This document shows, piece after piece, positions 8,218 to 17,499 of a stretch of DNA of 64,000 bases (positions are counted from its first letter, which is position 1; each line of letters begins with the position of its first letter). Position numbers and translations under genes: made by a program. The notes below the pieces were generated by a model, which saw only the letters and a program-made list of their open reading frames with translations, ran no database searches and was not told where the DNA came from. Origin of the DNA: Nitrospira sp. (GTDB taxonomy: Bacteria; Nitrospirota; Nitrospiria; Nitrospirales; Nitrospiraceae); contig JAHBWT010000004.1 of NCBI GenBank assembly GCA_019636815.1, forward strand, positions 47,367 through 111,366. Direction: 5' to 3'.

Positions 8218-9150
8218 TCAGTTCGTAGAGAAATACTTTTCCATGCTGAGGTATCGCTCGCCGGTATCGCAGAGCACGGTGACTACCGTCTTGCCCGGAC
8301 CGAGCTCCACAGCCACCTGTTGAGCCGCCGCCACGTTCGCTCCTGAAGAAATTCCTCCGAGCAAACCCTCCCAGCTGGCCAGGCGCTTGGAGATGCGATA
8401 GGCCTCGTCGTCCGTGATCGTTATCACTCCATCCATGATTTTCCGATTCAAGATGACCGGCACAAACCCGGCTCCGATCCCCTGGATCTTGTGAGGGCCG
8501 GGAGGGCCTCCGGAAAGAACCGGAGATGCCGCCGGTTCTACGGCGATGACGCGAACCGCCGGGTTCCGTTCCTTGAACACTTCGCCGCAACCCGTGATCG
8601 TCCCGCCGGTGCCGACGCCGGCGACGAACGCGTCGATCCGGCCGTCCAGCGCGTTCCAAATTTCCACGGCCGTCGTGCTTCGATGCATCGCCGGGTTCGC
8701 GGGATTCGAGAATTGATCCGGCTTGAAGTATGACGGGTCCCGGCTCACGATACAGTCGGCTTCCCTGATCGAACCCAGCATCCCCTCCCAGCCGGGAGTG
8801 CGCACCAGTTCCGCTCCATACGAAGACAAGAGACTGACCCGTTCCAGACTCATGGTTTCCGGCATGACAAGGATCAATTTGTACCCGCGCACGGCCGCGA
8901 TGAGCGCCAGACCGATGCCGGTGTTTCCACTGGTCGGCTCGACGATCGTGGCGCCGGGCTTCAGTCTTCCGCTCCGCTCAGCCTCATTGATCATATTGAG
9001 ACAAATTCGGTCCTTCACGCTGCCGCCTGGGTTTGTGCTTTCCACCTTGGCATAGATGGTCGCACCACCCTCCGGCGAGAGCCGGTTCAGCCGAACCAGC
9101 GGAGTATTACCGATCAGTTCCGTAACATCGCGATGTCCGTGAACAGTCAC
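8218..9150 (-). CDS. Cysteine synthase, PLP-dependent (CysK/CysM family)
   Basis: A 310-residue fold-type II PLP enzyme that makes cysteine from O-acetylserine (or O-phosphoserine) and a sulfur donor. The PLP lysine is Lys46 in NPGGSVKDR; TSGNTGIGLA binds the substrate carboxylate, and GVGTGGTITG binds the PLP phosphate. The gene overlaps the sulfur-carrier gene by 4 bases (ATGA). That coupling recalls the CysO-CysM pairing in Mycobacterium, where a protein thiocarboxylate is the sulfur donor. Sequence alone does not tell whether free sulfide or a carrier is used here. EpsC in the same array would supply O-acetylserine. Confidence 0.94.
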   Translation of the reverse strand: MTVHGHRDVTELIGNTPLVRLNRLSPEGGATIYAKVESTNPGGSVKDRICLNMINEAERSGRLKPGATIVEPTSGNTGIGLALIAAVRGYKLILVMPETMSLERVSLLSSYGAELVRTPGWEGMLGSIREADCIVSRDPSYFKPDQFSNPANPAMHRSTTAVEIWNALDGRIDAFVAGVGTGGTITGCGEVFKERNPAVRVIAVEPAASPVLSGGPPGPHKIQGIGAGFVPVILNRKIMDGVITITDDEAYRISKRLASWEGLLGGISSGANVAAAQQVAVELGPGKTVVTVLCDTGERYLSMEKYFSTN

Positions 9151-9347
9151 CTGCCGCCTCCCATATAAAACAAGAACTCGACACGATCTCCCTCCTTCAG
9201 CGGCGTGCTGTCCAACCGATCCCGTTCGATCATGACGTCGTTCAGCTCCACGGCAACCATCTGTGGTTCAATCTGCTTGGCACGCAGAAGATCCAAGAGA
9301 ACCGACGCCTGAATGTCTTCGGGTTTTCCATTGACCGTGATAACCAT
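9147..9347 (-). CDS. ThiS/MoaD/CysO-like sulfur carrier with an extra C-terminal arginine
   Basis: A 66-residue beta-grasp protein with the ThiS-like pattern VNGKPEDI...LLRAKQIEPQMVAVELN...L.EGDRVEFLFYMGGG. Sulfur carriers need a free C-terminal Gly-Gly for adenylation and thiocarboxylation; here the reading frame ends GGGR. The last arginine would have to be trimmed, as in the QbsE/QbsD precedent with a JAMM peptidase, or the chain would be inactive. No peptidase of that type is in the window. Overlap with the cysteine synthase gene and the nearby adenylyltransferase argue for a role in cysteine synthesis rather than thiamine. Confidence 0.85.
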   Translation of the reverse strand: MVITVNGKPEDIQASVLLDLLRAKQIEPQMVAVELNDVMIERDRLDSTPLKEGDRVEFLFYMGGGR

Positions 9348-9374
9348 TGCCGGTGTTCTCTCCCGTTCCGGACG

Positions 9375-9794
9375 CTAGATAAACAATGTGGTTTCTGCGC
9401 CGGCGGTCAACGTCAGAATGGTCGGCAGCCCCATGACCGCATCCACCCGCGCCGTGACCGCTTGTTCTTCCACGCCCATGTACTCCAGTCCTGCGCTGCA
9501 GGCGATCAACTGGAATGTACCCACGAGTCTGGCGTCTTCGAACATCTCTGAAATCTTGGGAACCTTTTTCTCCTTTAACAGACGCGCGACCTCGTCGACC
9601 GAAGAAGCATATTCCGGCGGGAAATCCACTTCATCAATCCTCCCTTCCGCCAGTTTCTTGATCGTCCAGAAGAGCAGCACGACGATCACGTCTTTCCCCA
9701 TTGCAGCAGCCGTCATGCCGAGTGTCGCCACCTGGTGGAGCTTGTCATAGGTCGCATTGTGGGCAAACAGCACGAAACGAGGCTTCTGTGTCAT
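9375..9794 (-). CDS. DsrE/DsrF-like family protein
   Basis: 139 residues with the DsrE fold: KPRFVLFAHNATYDKLHQVATLGMTAAAMGKDVIVVLLFWTI opens the domain, and a conserved cysteine is at Cys99 (LIACSAGLEYMG). DsrE-family proteins bind or relay sulfane sulfur. Its place between the sulfate ABC genes and the sulfur carrier suggests a persulfide relay or sensor, but this is inference. The start at 9794 follows GAGGGAAC; an upstream in-frame ATG at 9815 lacks that support. Confidence 0.85.
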   Translation of the reverse strand: MTQKPRFVLFAHNATYDKLHQVATLGMTAAAMGKDVIVVLLFWTIKKLAEGRIDEVDFPPEYASSVDEVARLLKEKKVPKISEMFEDARLVGTFQLIACSAGLEYMGVEEQAVTARVDAVMGLPTILTLTAGAETTLFI

Positions 9795-9866
9795 GGATGT
9801 TCCCTCATGTATCAAGCATCTCTACCGGAAAGGCCGCCGCGTGCACGTCACGTCGTTACCAGAACG

Positions 9867-10934
9867 TTAGGAACTGGGCACCCTGAACACTTGCAGCTGC
9901 CTCGGGTGCACAAAGACCACGTCACCTTGCCGTAACTCCAACTCACGATAGCGCTCTTTGGTCAATTCGACCTCGATCGTTTGGGACGAGTGCACGGCGA
10001 GCAATTCGACCCGGACGCGCGACCCGGCGGTGAGCACATAACGCACGGACGCTTCGAGCTGCGAAGTGTTGGTGCGGTGCCGACTCAGTTCCAGGTCGTG
10101 GGGACGGACGAACGTGACTTCATGCTCGTCCTCCAAGTCCTCGGGGAGGGCGAATTCTCCGTTCGGATGCTCCTGAGCGGATCGGTCATGGGGAATCCGT
10201 CCATGGAACACGTTGACGTCTCCGAGAAAGTGGTATACGAACGGGGTGGCCGGTTGTTCATAGACTTCGTCCGGCGTGCCGATCTGCTCGATCTGCCCTT
10301 GATGCATGACGACGACTCGGTCGGACGCTTCCAGCGCCTCCTCTTGATCGTGAGTCACGAGAATGCTCGTAATGTGCAATTCGTCATGGAGCCGTCGAAG
10401 CCAGCGGCGCAGTTCTTTACGGACTTTGGCATCCAAGGCGCCGAAGGGCTCGTCGAGCAGCAGCAGTTTCGGTTCCACGGCCAACGCTCGGGCCAACGCG
10501 ACTCGTTGCCGCTGGCCTCCTGAAAGCTGGGTTGGATATCGATTCGCCATCGCTTGCAACTGCACCAGCGCGAGCAATTCGTGAACCTTTTTGTGGATGC
10601 GCTCGGCCGAGGGGCGTTGCGCGCGGGGCAGCACTTTCAAACCGAATGCGACGTTGTCCGCCACGGTCATGTGCCGGAACAGAGCGTAATGCTGGAACAC
10701 GAATCCCACGTGGCGCTCGGAGATGTGTCGATCCGTCACTTCGACGTCGTTGAGGACGATCCGCCCTTGGTCCGGCTGTTCCAGTCCGGCGAGGATTCTC
10801 AGCAGCGTGGTTTTGCCGCAGCCGGAAGGGCCGAGGAGCGCGATCAGCTCACCGGACGGAACGTCGAGGCTGACGTCGTTCAACACGGTGAAGGTGCCGA
10901 ATCGCTTGGTGATATGGTCGACCCGAATGCTCAT
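9867..10934 (-). CDS. cysA: Sulfate/thiosulfate ABC transporter ATP-binding protein
   Basis: 355 residues. The ATPase domain has Walker A (GPSGCGKTT, from residue 35), Q-loop ([11 protein letters not shown]), signature ([15 protein letters not shown]), Walker B ([12 protein letters not shown]) and H-loop ([10 protein letters not shown]). A C-terminal TOBE-like beta domain (~240-350) completes the CysA architecture. It powers sulfate import through CysU and CysW, whose genes lie directly upstream with 15- and 10-base gaps. Confidence 0.95.
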   Translation of the reverse strand: MSIRVDHITKRFGTFTVLNDVSLDVPSGELIALLGPSGCGKTTLLRILAGLEQPDQGRIVLNDVEVTDRHISERHVGFVFQHYALFRHMTVADNVAFGLKVLPRAQRPSAERIHKKVHELLALVQLQAMANRYPTQLSGGQRQRVALARALAVEPKLLLLDEPFGALDAKVRKELRRWLRRLHDELHITSILVTHDQEEALEASDRVVVMHQGQIEQIGTPDEVYEQPATPFVYHFLGDVNVFHGRIPHDRSAQEHPNGEFALPEDLEDEHEVTFVRPHDLELSRHRTNTSQLEASVRYVLTAGSRVRVELLAVHSSQTIEVELTKERYRELELRQGDVVFVHPRQLQVFRVPSS

Positions 10935-10949
10935 GGCGAGGCTCCTTGA

Positions 10950-11840
10950 TCAGTGCGTCTTGAGCGGCTCTTCGGCCGCCTCGACCGAGACATATTTGTG
11001 CTCGACGATGCTCTTGGCCGCCAGCGTCACGATGGCCAACAGCGTCAGGAGCGATGCCACCGCGAAGGCCGCCACGGCGTTGTACTCGTTATAGAGAATT
11101 TCGACGTGCAGCGGCATCGTATTGGTCAGCCCGCGGATATGACCGGAGACCACCGATACCGCACCGAACTCACCCATCGCCCGCGCATTGCACAAGATCA
11201 CCCCGTAGAGGAGACTCCATTTGATGTTGGGAAGCGTGACGCGGATGAACGTTTGCCATCCTGACGCGCCCAGCGTGATGGCGGCTTCCTCCTCCTCCCT
11301 TCCCTGAGACTGCATGAAGGGGATGAGCTCGCGAGCAACGAACGGAACGGTGACGAAGAGAGTGGCGAGCACGATGCCCGGCAAGGCGAAGATGATTTTG
11401 ATATCGTGCTCGGAGAGCCACGGTCCCAGCCACCCTTGCAAGCCGAAGAGAAGCACGTAGATCAACCCGGCAATGACGGGAGAGACGGCCAGCGGAATAT
11501 CGATGATCGTGATCAAGACCTGTTTGCCGACGAACTCGAACTTGGAAACGGCCCAGGCGATGGCGATGCCGAACGCGGTATTCAGGGGAACCGCCAAGGA
11601 CGCCGCCAACAGCGTCAGGCGGATGGCGGCCAGCGCATCCTCGTCCATGAACGACACCACATAGCCGGAAAGTCCGTTTTTCAAGGCCTCCGCAAAGACC
11701 GCGACGAGTGGGATGAACAGAAACAGGGTGAGATATCCCAGCGCCAGGGCGATGAATCCCCAGCGGACCAGCGGATGTTCCGTCGTCAACGAAACTTTCC
11801 AGGTCGTACCTTTGGCTCTTAGAGCGATATCCGCAGGCAT
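10950..11840 (-). CDS. cysW: Sulfate ABC transporter permease CysW
   Basis: 296 residues with six predicted membrane helices and the EAA loop ([23 protein letters not shown]) that docks on the ATPase. It pairs with CysU to form the sulfate channel. The start at 11840 is supported by a GAGGAAA ribosome binding site and by homology beginning there; the 42 upstream in-frame codons overlap the cysU gene and look like noise. Confidence 0.94.
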   Translation of the reverse strand: MPADIALRAKGTTWKVSLTTEHPLVRWGFIALALGYLTLFLFIPLVAVFAEALKNGLSGYVVSFMDEDALAAIRLTLLAASLAVPLNTAFGIAIAWAVSKFEFVGKQVLITIIDIPLAVSPVIAGLIYVLLFGLQGWLGPWLSEHDIKIIFALPGIVLATLFVTVPFVARELIPFMQSQGREEEEAAITLGASGWQTFIRVTLPNIKWSLLYGVILCNARAMGEFGAVSVVSGHIRGLTNTMPLHVEILYNEYNAVAAFAVASLLTLLAIVTLAAKSIVEHKYVSVEAAEEPLKTH

Positions 11841-11850
11841 AGGCGTTTCC

Positions 11851-12687
11851 TCAGTGCGTCTCCCGCCGGTCGCTGCTCCACCATTGGAGCAAGTTGATGA
11901 GCAGCGACAACACGAACGATACGACGAGCATGACGACCCCCAGCGCAGTCGCTCCCGCATAATCATACTGCTCCAACTTGGTCATGATCAGCAACGGAGT
12001 GATCTCCGACTTGAGCGGCATGTTGCCGGCGATGAAGATGACCGACCCGTATTCTCCGACGGCGCGCGCGAACGCCATGGCCATGCCTGTGAAAATGGCG
12101 GGCCACAGCTCCGGAAGAATCACGGCGCGAACGGTTTGCCAGCGGTTGGCGCCCAGGGTGATGGCGGCTTCTTCGGCTTCCTTGTCCAGCGCCTGGAGAA
12201 CGGGTTGCACGGTGCGGACGACGAAGGGCAATCCGATGAAGGTCAGGGCCACCAAGACACCAAGCGGCGTAAAGGCCACCTTGATACCCAGCGGCTCCAG
12301 ATGACGGCCCAGCCAGCCGTTCGACGAATAGATGGCGGTCAGCGCGATGCCGGCGACGGCCGTCGGAAGCGCAAAGGGAAGGTCTACAAGGGCATCCACG
12401 AACGAGCGGCCGGGAAAACGGTACCGCACCAGGACCCAGGCCACGAGCGATCCGAACAAACCGTTGATCAGAGCGCCGATCAGCGAGGCGCCAAACGTCA
12501 ACTGGTAGGAGGCGATCGCGCGGGGCTGCGTGACGGTCTCCCAGAACTGCGCCCACGTCAGGGTGCTGGTCTTAATGAACATCCCGCTGAGAGGAATCAA
12601 CACGATGAGGCTGAGATAGAACAACGAGAACCCCAGCGTCAGGCCGAATCCCGGAAGAACGCTCGGTTGTTTCAACGCGAAAGACAT
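11851..12687 (-). CDS. cysU: Sulfate ABC transporter permease CysU/CysT
   Basis: 278 residues with six predicted membrane helices. The opening [28 protein letters not shown] is typical of CysT/CysU, and the EAA loop reads [24 protein letters not shown]. The start at 12687 has an AAAGGA site; an ATG at 12720, overlapping the preceding stop as ATGA, is the alternative and would add 11 residues. Confidence 0.93.
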   Translation of the reverse strand: MSFALKQPSVLPGFGLTLGFSLFYLSLIVLIPLSGMFIKTSTLTWAQFWETVTQPRAIASYQLTFGASLIGALINGLFGSLVAWVLVRYRFPGRSFVDALVDLPFALPTAVAGIALTAIYSSNGWLGRHLEPLGIKVAFTPLGVLVALTFIGLPFVVRTVQPVLQALDKEAEEAAITLGANRWQTVRAVILPELWPAIFTGMAMAFARAVGEYGSVIFIAGNMPLKSEITPLLIMTKLEQYDYAGATALGVVMLVVSFVLSLLINLLQWWSSDRRETH

Positions 12688-12716
12688 ACGATTCCTTTGC
12701 GGTCGTTCGACGGCAT

Positions 12717-13781
12717 TCATTTCCGCTGCCGTGCGATCTCGTCATAGACTTGATCGAACGTTCCGCCGTCGGCAAAGTGCGTGTTGATCGCCTGTTTCCA
12801 TCCACCCAAGAGGTCGTCGACCGACCACAACGTGCTCGCAGGGAATCGCGCGGCGTACTTGTCCGCGATGCGGGCGAGGCTGGGGCGGTAATGATGTTTC
12901 GCAGCAAGCTCCTGCCCCTCGTCCGAATACAAATATTCGAGGTACGCTTCGGCGATCGTTCGCGTGCCGCGCTTGTCGACCACGGCATCCACGACGGCGA
13001 CGGGCGTTTCTGTGAGGACGCTGACGCTCGGGTAGACCACGTCGAACCGATCCGCGCCCAATTCTTTTTGGATCAGGGAGACTTCATTTTCGAACGTAAG
13101 CAGGGCGTCGCCGATCTCGCGCTGGGCGAACGTCGTCGTGGCCCCGCGTCCGCCTGTGTCGAAAACCGGGACGTTTTGCACGAACCGGCGGATGAAATCC
13201 CTGGCTTCCCTGTCGGTGCCACCCCGCTTCAGGACCTGGCCCCAGGCGGCCAGGAAGCTGTATCGACCGTTTCCGGAGGTTTTGGGGTTCGGCATGACGA
13301 TGGCGATACCCGGCTTGGCGAGGTCGTCCCAGTCGCGAATGTGCTTTGGATTTCCCTTGCGGACGAGAAACACGATGGTCGACGTGGAGGGGACGCTGCG
13401 ATGGGGAAACCGAAGCCGCCAGTCTTCCCGGACGAGCTTACCCTTCTCGGAAAGGACGGCGATGTCGCTTTCCTGGTTCATGGTGACGACGTCGGCCTCA
13501 AGCCCGCCGAGGACGGCCCGCGCCTGCGCCGACGAGCCGCCGTGGGATTGCTTGACGACCACTCGCTGACCGGTTTTCTCCCGCCAGTACTTGACGAAGG
13601 CGGCGTTGTAGTCCTTGTAAAACTCCCGCGACACGTCGTACGAGACGTTCAGGATCTCCTTGTCCTCGGTTTCAGCGAGGCCGAAGGCCGGCAACAGCAG
13701 GCCGATCCCCATCGTGGTTGCGAAGAAAACCACGTTGGTTCGCCACATACGTGACAGGCGTCGTCTTTTGAGGCTGTTCAT
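12717..13781 (-). CDS. Periplasmic sulfate-binding protein, copy 2
   Basis: 354 residues with a signal peptide (hydrophobic to [12 protein letters not shown]) and the Sbp/CysP fold. Recognisable blocks are [71 protein letters not shown] and the C-terminal [22 protein letters not shown]. It captures sulfate or thiosulfate for CysUWA. It overlaps the upstream paralogue by 4 bases (ATGA) and shares most blocks with it, so the pair is a tandem duplication. Confidence 0.94.
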   Translation of the reverse strand: MNSLKRRRLSRMWRTNVVFFATTMGIGLLLPAFGLAETEDKEILNVSYDVSREFYKDYNAAFVKYWREKTGQRVVVKQSHGGSSAQARAVLGGLEADVVTMNQESDIAVLSEKGKLVREDWRLRFPHRSVPSTSTIVFLVRKGNPKHIRDWDDLAKPGIAIVMPNPKTSGNGRYSFLAAWGQVLKRGGTDREARDFIRRFVQNVPVFDTGGRGATTTFAQREIGDALLTFENEVSLIQKELGADRFDVVYPSVSVLTETPVAVVDAVVDKRGTRTIAEAYLEYLYSDEGQELAAKHHYRPSLARIADKYAARFPASTLWSVDDLLGGWKQAINTHFADGGTFDQVYDEIARQRK

Positions 13782-14797
13782 CGACCGGCCTTTTCGCCTT
13801 GGAGGTAGATTTGATCGAAAGTCCCGCCATCGGCGAAGTGCGTCTTATTGGCGTTCTTCCAGTTCCCGAAAAACTCTTCCAGCGTGAACAGCTCGATTTT
13901 TGGGAATTTGGTCTGTTTGGCGGCGACGGACTGGAGGCTGGGACGATAGTAATGCTTGGCGGCGATGGTCTGCCCTTCCTCCGAATAGAGGTATTCGAGA
14001 TAGGCCTGTGCGACTTCTCGAGTACCCCGTTTGTCCACGATTTTGTCCACCAGACTGACCGTAGGCTCCGCCAGAATGCTGATCGGCGGCACGACGATGT
14101 CGAATTTGTCTTTTCCCAGACTTTCGCCGCTCAGGAGGATTTCGTTTTCCCAGTTGATCAGGACGTCGCCGATCCCGCGCTCCACGAACGTCGTCGTCGC
14201 ACCACGCGCGCCGGAGTCGAGCACCGGCACGTTCTTGAACAAACGGGCGATGAAGTCCTTGGCTTTGGCTTCGTCTCCACCGGATTGTTTCAGCGCATAG
14301 CCCCAGGCGGCCAAGTAGTTCCATCGGGCGACTCCGGAGGTTTTGGGGTTCGGTGTAATGACGGAGACGCCGGGTTTGACCAGATCGTCCCAATTCTTGA
14401 TGCCCTTGGGGTTGCCTTTGCGGACCAGAAAGGCGATCGTCGAAGAATACGGAGCGCTGTTATGCGGCAGTCGAGTCTGCCATTCGGCGGGAAGCAGAGA
14501 AGCTCTCTCCGCAATGGCGTCGATATCATAGGCCAGTGCCAAGGTGACGACGTCGGCTTCAAGGCCGTCGATGACGGCGCGCGCCTGCTTGCTGGAACCG
14601 CCGTGGGATTGCTTGATCGCGACGGACCGGCCGGTCTTGGCCAACCAATGTTTGGTGAAGGCCGCGTTGAATTCCTGGTAGAGCTCGCGCGTCGGGTCGT
14701 ACGAGACGTTGAGCAGGGTTATGTCGCCCGCGGCGAGCGCACGGCTTGCAAAGAAGAGTGAGAAGGCCACAAGAATGAATCCGGCGTATTGCTTCAT
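13778..14797 (-). CDS. Periplasmic sulfate-binding protein, copy 1
   Basis: 339 residues with a signal peptide ending near SRALAAGD. It has the same Sbp signature blocks as the next gene ([83 protein letters not shown]). The two paralogues differ in many surface positions. They could split sulfate and thiosulfate between them, as Sbp and CysP do in enterobacteria, but sequence alone does not assign which is which. Confidence 0.94.
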   Translation of the reverse strand: MKQYAGFILVAFSLFFASRALAAGDITLLNVSYDPTRELYQEFNAAFTKHWLAKTGRSVAIKQSHGGSSKQARAVIDGLEADVVTLALAYDIDAIAERASLLPAEWQTRLPHNSAPYSSTIAFLVRKGNPKGIKNWDDLVKPGVSVITPNPKTSGVARWNYLAAWGYALKQSGGDEAKAKDFIARLFKNVPVLDSGARGATTTFVERGIGDVLINWENEILLSGESLGKDKFDIVVPPISILAEPTVSLVDKIVDKRGTREVAQAYLEYLYSEEGQTIAAKHYYRPSLQSVAAKQTKFPKIELFTLEEFFGNWKNANKTHFADGGTFDQIYLQGEKAGR

Positions 14798-14809
14798 GAT
14801 GCTCCTTAT

Positions 14810-15574
14810 TTACGCGTGTGAGAGGTGGCTGGTCACGGTTGCAGGCCATGTCTGAGATCCGGGCGCGCGGCCGCCGATCTGTCGTATGGCGGCTTGTGCA
14901 AGCAGGCGCGTCGAATCCAGCAGCGGGAGAGCCGAATGGTCTTCCGCGAACAGCAGGGGGAGCTCCGTGCAACCCAAAATGACGGCTTCTGCGCCTGTAC
15001 TCGCCAGCCCGGCGATGATGTGCGACACGTCCGCGCGGGATACGTGTGTCCGCCGTCCCACAATCAATTCGGTTCTGATGATACGCTGAATGTGAATTCG
15101 CTCCTCTTTGCCCGGCACGAGCAATTCGATGCCGAGTTCCTCCAGCTTACCCGCATACATCGATCCTTCCATGACGGTTTGTGTGCCAAGCAATCCGACT
15201 CGACGGTATCCCAGACGGGCGGTCTCAGCTGCCACGATGTCCGCGATGTGGAGCCAGGGAGCCGGCGAGTCGACCAGTTTGAAGACTCGATGCAGGGTGT
15301 TGTTCGGGCAAACGATGAGGTCGGCTCCCGCTCGTGCCAAGATCGTCGCCGACCGCGACATCAGCGCCGCCACACCGTTCCAATCGTTCCCGTCTATCAA
15401 CGCCAGATAGGCCGATTGCGGAAAGGCATGGACGGTGAGTTGCGGGTGAACCTCAGGGGGAAGCAGCGTTTCCGCATACGCCGAGAGCATCCGATAGCAG
15501 AGTGCGGCTCCCTCGGCCGTTCCGGCCACGATACCGACGTGGGATGGTCTTCCGATCACACCGTCTGCCATCAT
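14810..15574 (-). CDS. Aspartate/glutamate racemase family protein
   Basis: 254 residues of the Asp/Glu/hydantoin racemase superfamily, which uses two cysteines for proton transfer. Both cysteine motifs are visible: CPNNTLH (~residues 88-94) and GCTELPLL (~200-207). The substrate cannot be read from sequence. The start ATGATG at 15574 has a GGGAGGA site. It lies 12 bases before the sulfate-binding protein and overlaps the DUF2325 gene by 4 bases, so it is co-expressed with sulfate uptake; a racemase in such an array is unexplained. Confidence 0.86.
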   Translation of the reverse strand: MMADGVIGRPSHVGIVAGTAEGAALCYRMLSAYAETLLPPEVHPQLTVHAFPQSAYLALIDGNDWNGVAALMSRSATILARAGADLIVCPNNTLHRVFKLVDSPAPWLHIADIVAAETARLGYRRVGLLGTQTVMEGSMYAGKLEELGIELLVPGKEERIHIQRIIRTELIVGRRTHVSRADVSHIIAGLASTGAEAVILGCTELPLLFAEDHSALPLLDSTRLLAQAAIRQIGGRAPGSQTWPATVTSHLSHA

Positions 15575-15879
15575 GGGTCCTCCCGATACCGGAGTGGGTC
15601 CAACCAGTCCGGTCCCGCCTGAGCACCGGCATCGACCTGGCGGCCTCGTTTCTGAAAGTAGACGGGAAGACCGCGGCGCACCGCTTCTCTCCGCACTCTC
15701 TTCGCCAGCGCATGACTCACCCGGTCAAGCACCACGACGATCGCATCGGTGGCTTTCGGGATCGACCGCACCAGATCGCGAGACTTGCGTCCGGTCCAAT
15801 GTTCCACGTGTCTCCTCGTGTCGGCAGCACACCGCCGGAACATTTTTGCAGAATCACCGCCCACAACAAGAATGGTCAT
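15571..15879 (-). CDS. DUF2325 domain protein
   Basis: A 102-residue DUF2325 protein that opens with the typical MTILVVGGDSAKMFRRCAAD and continues HVEHWTGRKSRDLVRSIPKATDAIVVVLDRVSHALAKRVRREA. The fold is a small Rossmann-like domain of unknown biochemistry. GAGGTGA precedes the ATG. It overlaps the racemase gene by 4 bases. Confidence 0.82.
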   Translation of the reverse strand: MTILVVGGDSAKMFRRCAADTRRHVEHWTGRKSRDLVRSIPKATDAIVVVLDRVSHALAKRVRREAVRRGLPVYFQKRGRQVDAGAQAGPDWLDPLRYREDP

Positions 15880-15947
15880 GACGTCACCTCATGATTCGAT
15901 GACCAGCGACGGAAATCTCCTCTGGCCGGTCGTGCCGGAAATTGTGT

Positions 15948-16646
15948 TCACGGCTGTGGCGTTTTTGTCAGCGCGTCCAACGCCTCTCGGTACCGAATCT
16001 GCAGCTCCTCTCGTTGATCGAGTGTGAACAGTCTCCATCCGGAACGGGCCTTGTACAGATGCTCTTCCGGTTCAAACGTCACATGAAAGCCCGGAGCCTG
16101 TTCCGGAACGTTCGGCATCTGACGGTCGTACTTGCTGATGTCCGGTCCGGGACTATGCCGGTCATGGACCTCGCTCAAGGTCAGATAGAGCAGATTTCCT
16201 CGAATGGACAGCCAACCGGATGTGGTTTCCTCTTCTCCGTACTCGGTCACGTGACCGAGGTGGAAATAGACACGCTGATCGGGTGAGGTCAGCTCCAAGG
16301 CTTTGGAGAGGGCCGGCGCGAGCACAGTCACCTCTTCATTGCGAAACGCTCTCGTCCGCTCGGCCTCTCCGGAATAGAGCCGGTGGACAAAATTCCGCTG
16401 TTTCCAGACACGCACTCCCCGCAGCAACGAACCGACCTCGCTCGGAGTCAACGTCACCGGATGGGTGTTCGAAACGGAATCCGGATCTTTCTCCAAGTAC
16501 ACCCGATTGAGTCCCGATTTATAAATGACCGTCTGTGGAATCGCTGACGCACCCGCGCAGCCAGTTACGAGGCCGATGCTTAGAATAAGCACGGTGCGGA
16601 CAAACCACGTAACGTTGCGATTGTTGCCGCCGTTCCATTTCCTCAT
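15948..16646 (-). CDS. Predicted lipoprotein of unknown function
   Basis: 232 residues. A signal peptide ends in the lipobox LVTGC, so the mature protein is probably lipid-anchored in the periplasm. The rest has no family I recognise: a mixed alpha/beta region with VYFHLGHVTEYGEEETTSGWLSIRGNLLYLTLSEVHDRHSPG, and a charged helical C-terminus. It overlaps the ModA-like gene by 4 bases, which implies translational coupling. Confidence 0.78.
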   Translation of the reverse strand: MRKWNGGNNRNVTWFVRTVLILSIGLVTGCAGASAIPQTVIYKSGLNRVYLEKDPDSVSNTHPVTLTPSEVGSLLRGVRVWKQRNFVHRLYSGEAERTRAFRNEEVTVLAPALSKALELTSPDQRVYFHLGHVTEYGEEETTSGWLSIRGNLLYLTLSEVHDRHSPGPDISKYDRQMPNVPEQAPGFHVTFEPEEHLYKARSGWRLFTLDQREELQIRYREALDALTKTPQP

Positions 16647-17464
16647 GGTTTGATCTCCTGCCGCTGCGTGAAGCTGACATCCGCGACAACCGGCTCGAAT
16701 CCGTATTGTTTGAGTTCTGCCTGGACGCTCTCCGTCAGCAGGAACGAAACAAAGTCGTGGGCTCCCGACACGTTATCCGCCGTCCAAGGCGAGGCGACTC
16801 CGTAAGTGATCGGCCTGTGACTCTCGGGCGGCGCCGTGTCGACGATGCGCACCTGTTTGAATTCGATTGCATCGGTCCGATACACGACGCCCAGCTCCGC
16901 CTCTCCCGTCGCGACAAGATCGAGCACGGCTCGGGAATGTTCTCCGTAGATGAATTGAGATTTCAGGCGCGATACGAGGTTCCGGGATTTCAGGAACTGA
17001 AGCGCGTCTTTGCCGACGGCCGACGTCGAGGGATCCCCGATTGCAATATGTCTCACCGGCTTCGTCTCAAGATCTTGAATGGAGCCGAAGTGCGCCGGGA
17101 ACGTCTTACTGGTGATCAAGACGAGCGCCGTCTGGGCGTAGACCTGTTTGGTCTCTTGAAGGATCAGCCCTTTCCGTTCCAGCTGGTCAATCTCTTCGGA
17201 CAGTGCAGGGAGAAAGACGTCGACCGGTGCGCCCTGTTCGATTTGCTTCAGGATGGTTTTGGACGGACCATAAATGACCCGCACGGTGACGCTGCGGTTT
17301 TGCGCTTCGAAGAGCGGCAGTATTTTTCGAAACACGTCTTTGAGGCTGCTGGCCGCCGCGACGGTGAGGATCTCGGATTGGGCATGCGCAGGGGGAATTA
17401 CCGATCCTGTGAAGACGATGATACCGATAAAGAAGAATGTGCGAAGGGTATGCGTGAATGCCAT
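16643..17464 (-). CDS. ModA-like periplasmic oxyanion-binding protein (orphan)
   Basis: 273 residues with a signal peptide (to PPAHAQSE) and the ModA family pattern: LTVAAASSLKDVFRKILPLFE, IEQGAPVDVFLPALSEEIDQLERKG, HIAIGDPSTSAVGKDALQFL, GEAELGVVYRTDAI and ESVQAELKQYGFEPV. No matching permease or ATPase is beside it. In this array it may bind molybdate, tungstate or another oxyanion. The start at 17464 follows AAGGAG; the longer ORF lacks such a site. Confidence 0.85.
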   Translation of the reverse strand: MAFTHTLRTFFFIGIIVFTGSVIPPAHAQSEILTVAAASSLKDVFRKILPLFEAQNRSVTVRVIYGPSKTILKQIEQGAPVDVFLPALSEEIDQLERKGLILQETKQVYAQTALVLITSKTFPAHFGSIQDLETKPVRHIAIGDPSTSAVGKDALQFLKSRNLVSRLKSQFIYGEHSRAVLDLVATGEAELGVVYRTDAIEFKQVRIVDTAPPESHRPITYGVASPWTADNVSGAHDFVSFLLTESVQAELKQYGFEPVVADVSFTQRQEIKP

Positions 17465-17499
17465 GGGAATCTCCTTGTGCCTATGCCGTTCCATGTGCG

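Noticed and set aside
12750..14761. Long + strand ORFs opposite the two sulfate-binding proteins
   Set aside because: They are mirror frames of the sbp genes. The real frames have signal peptides and known motifs.
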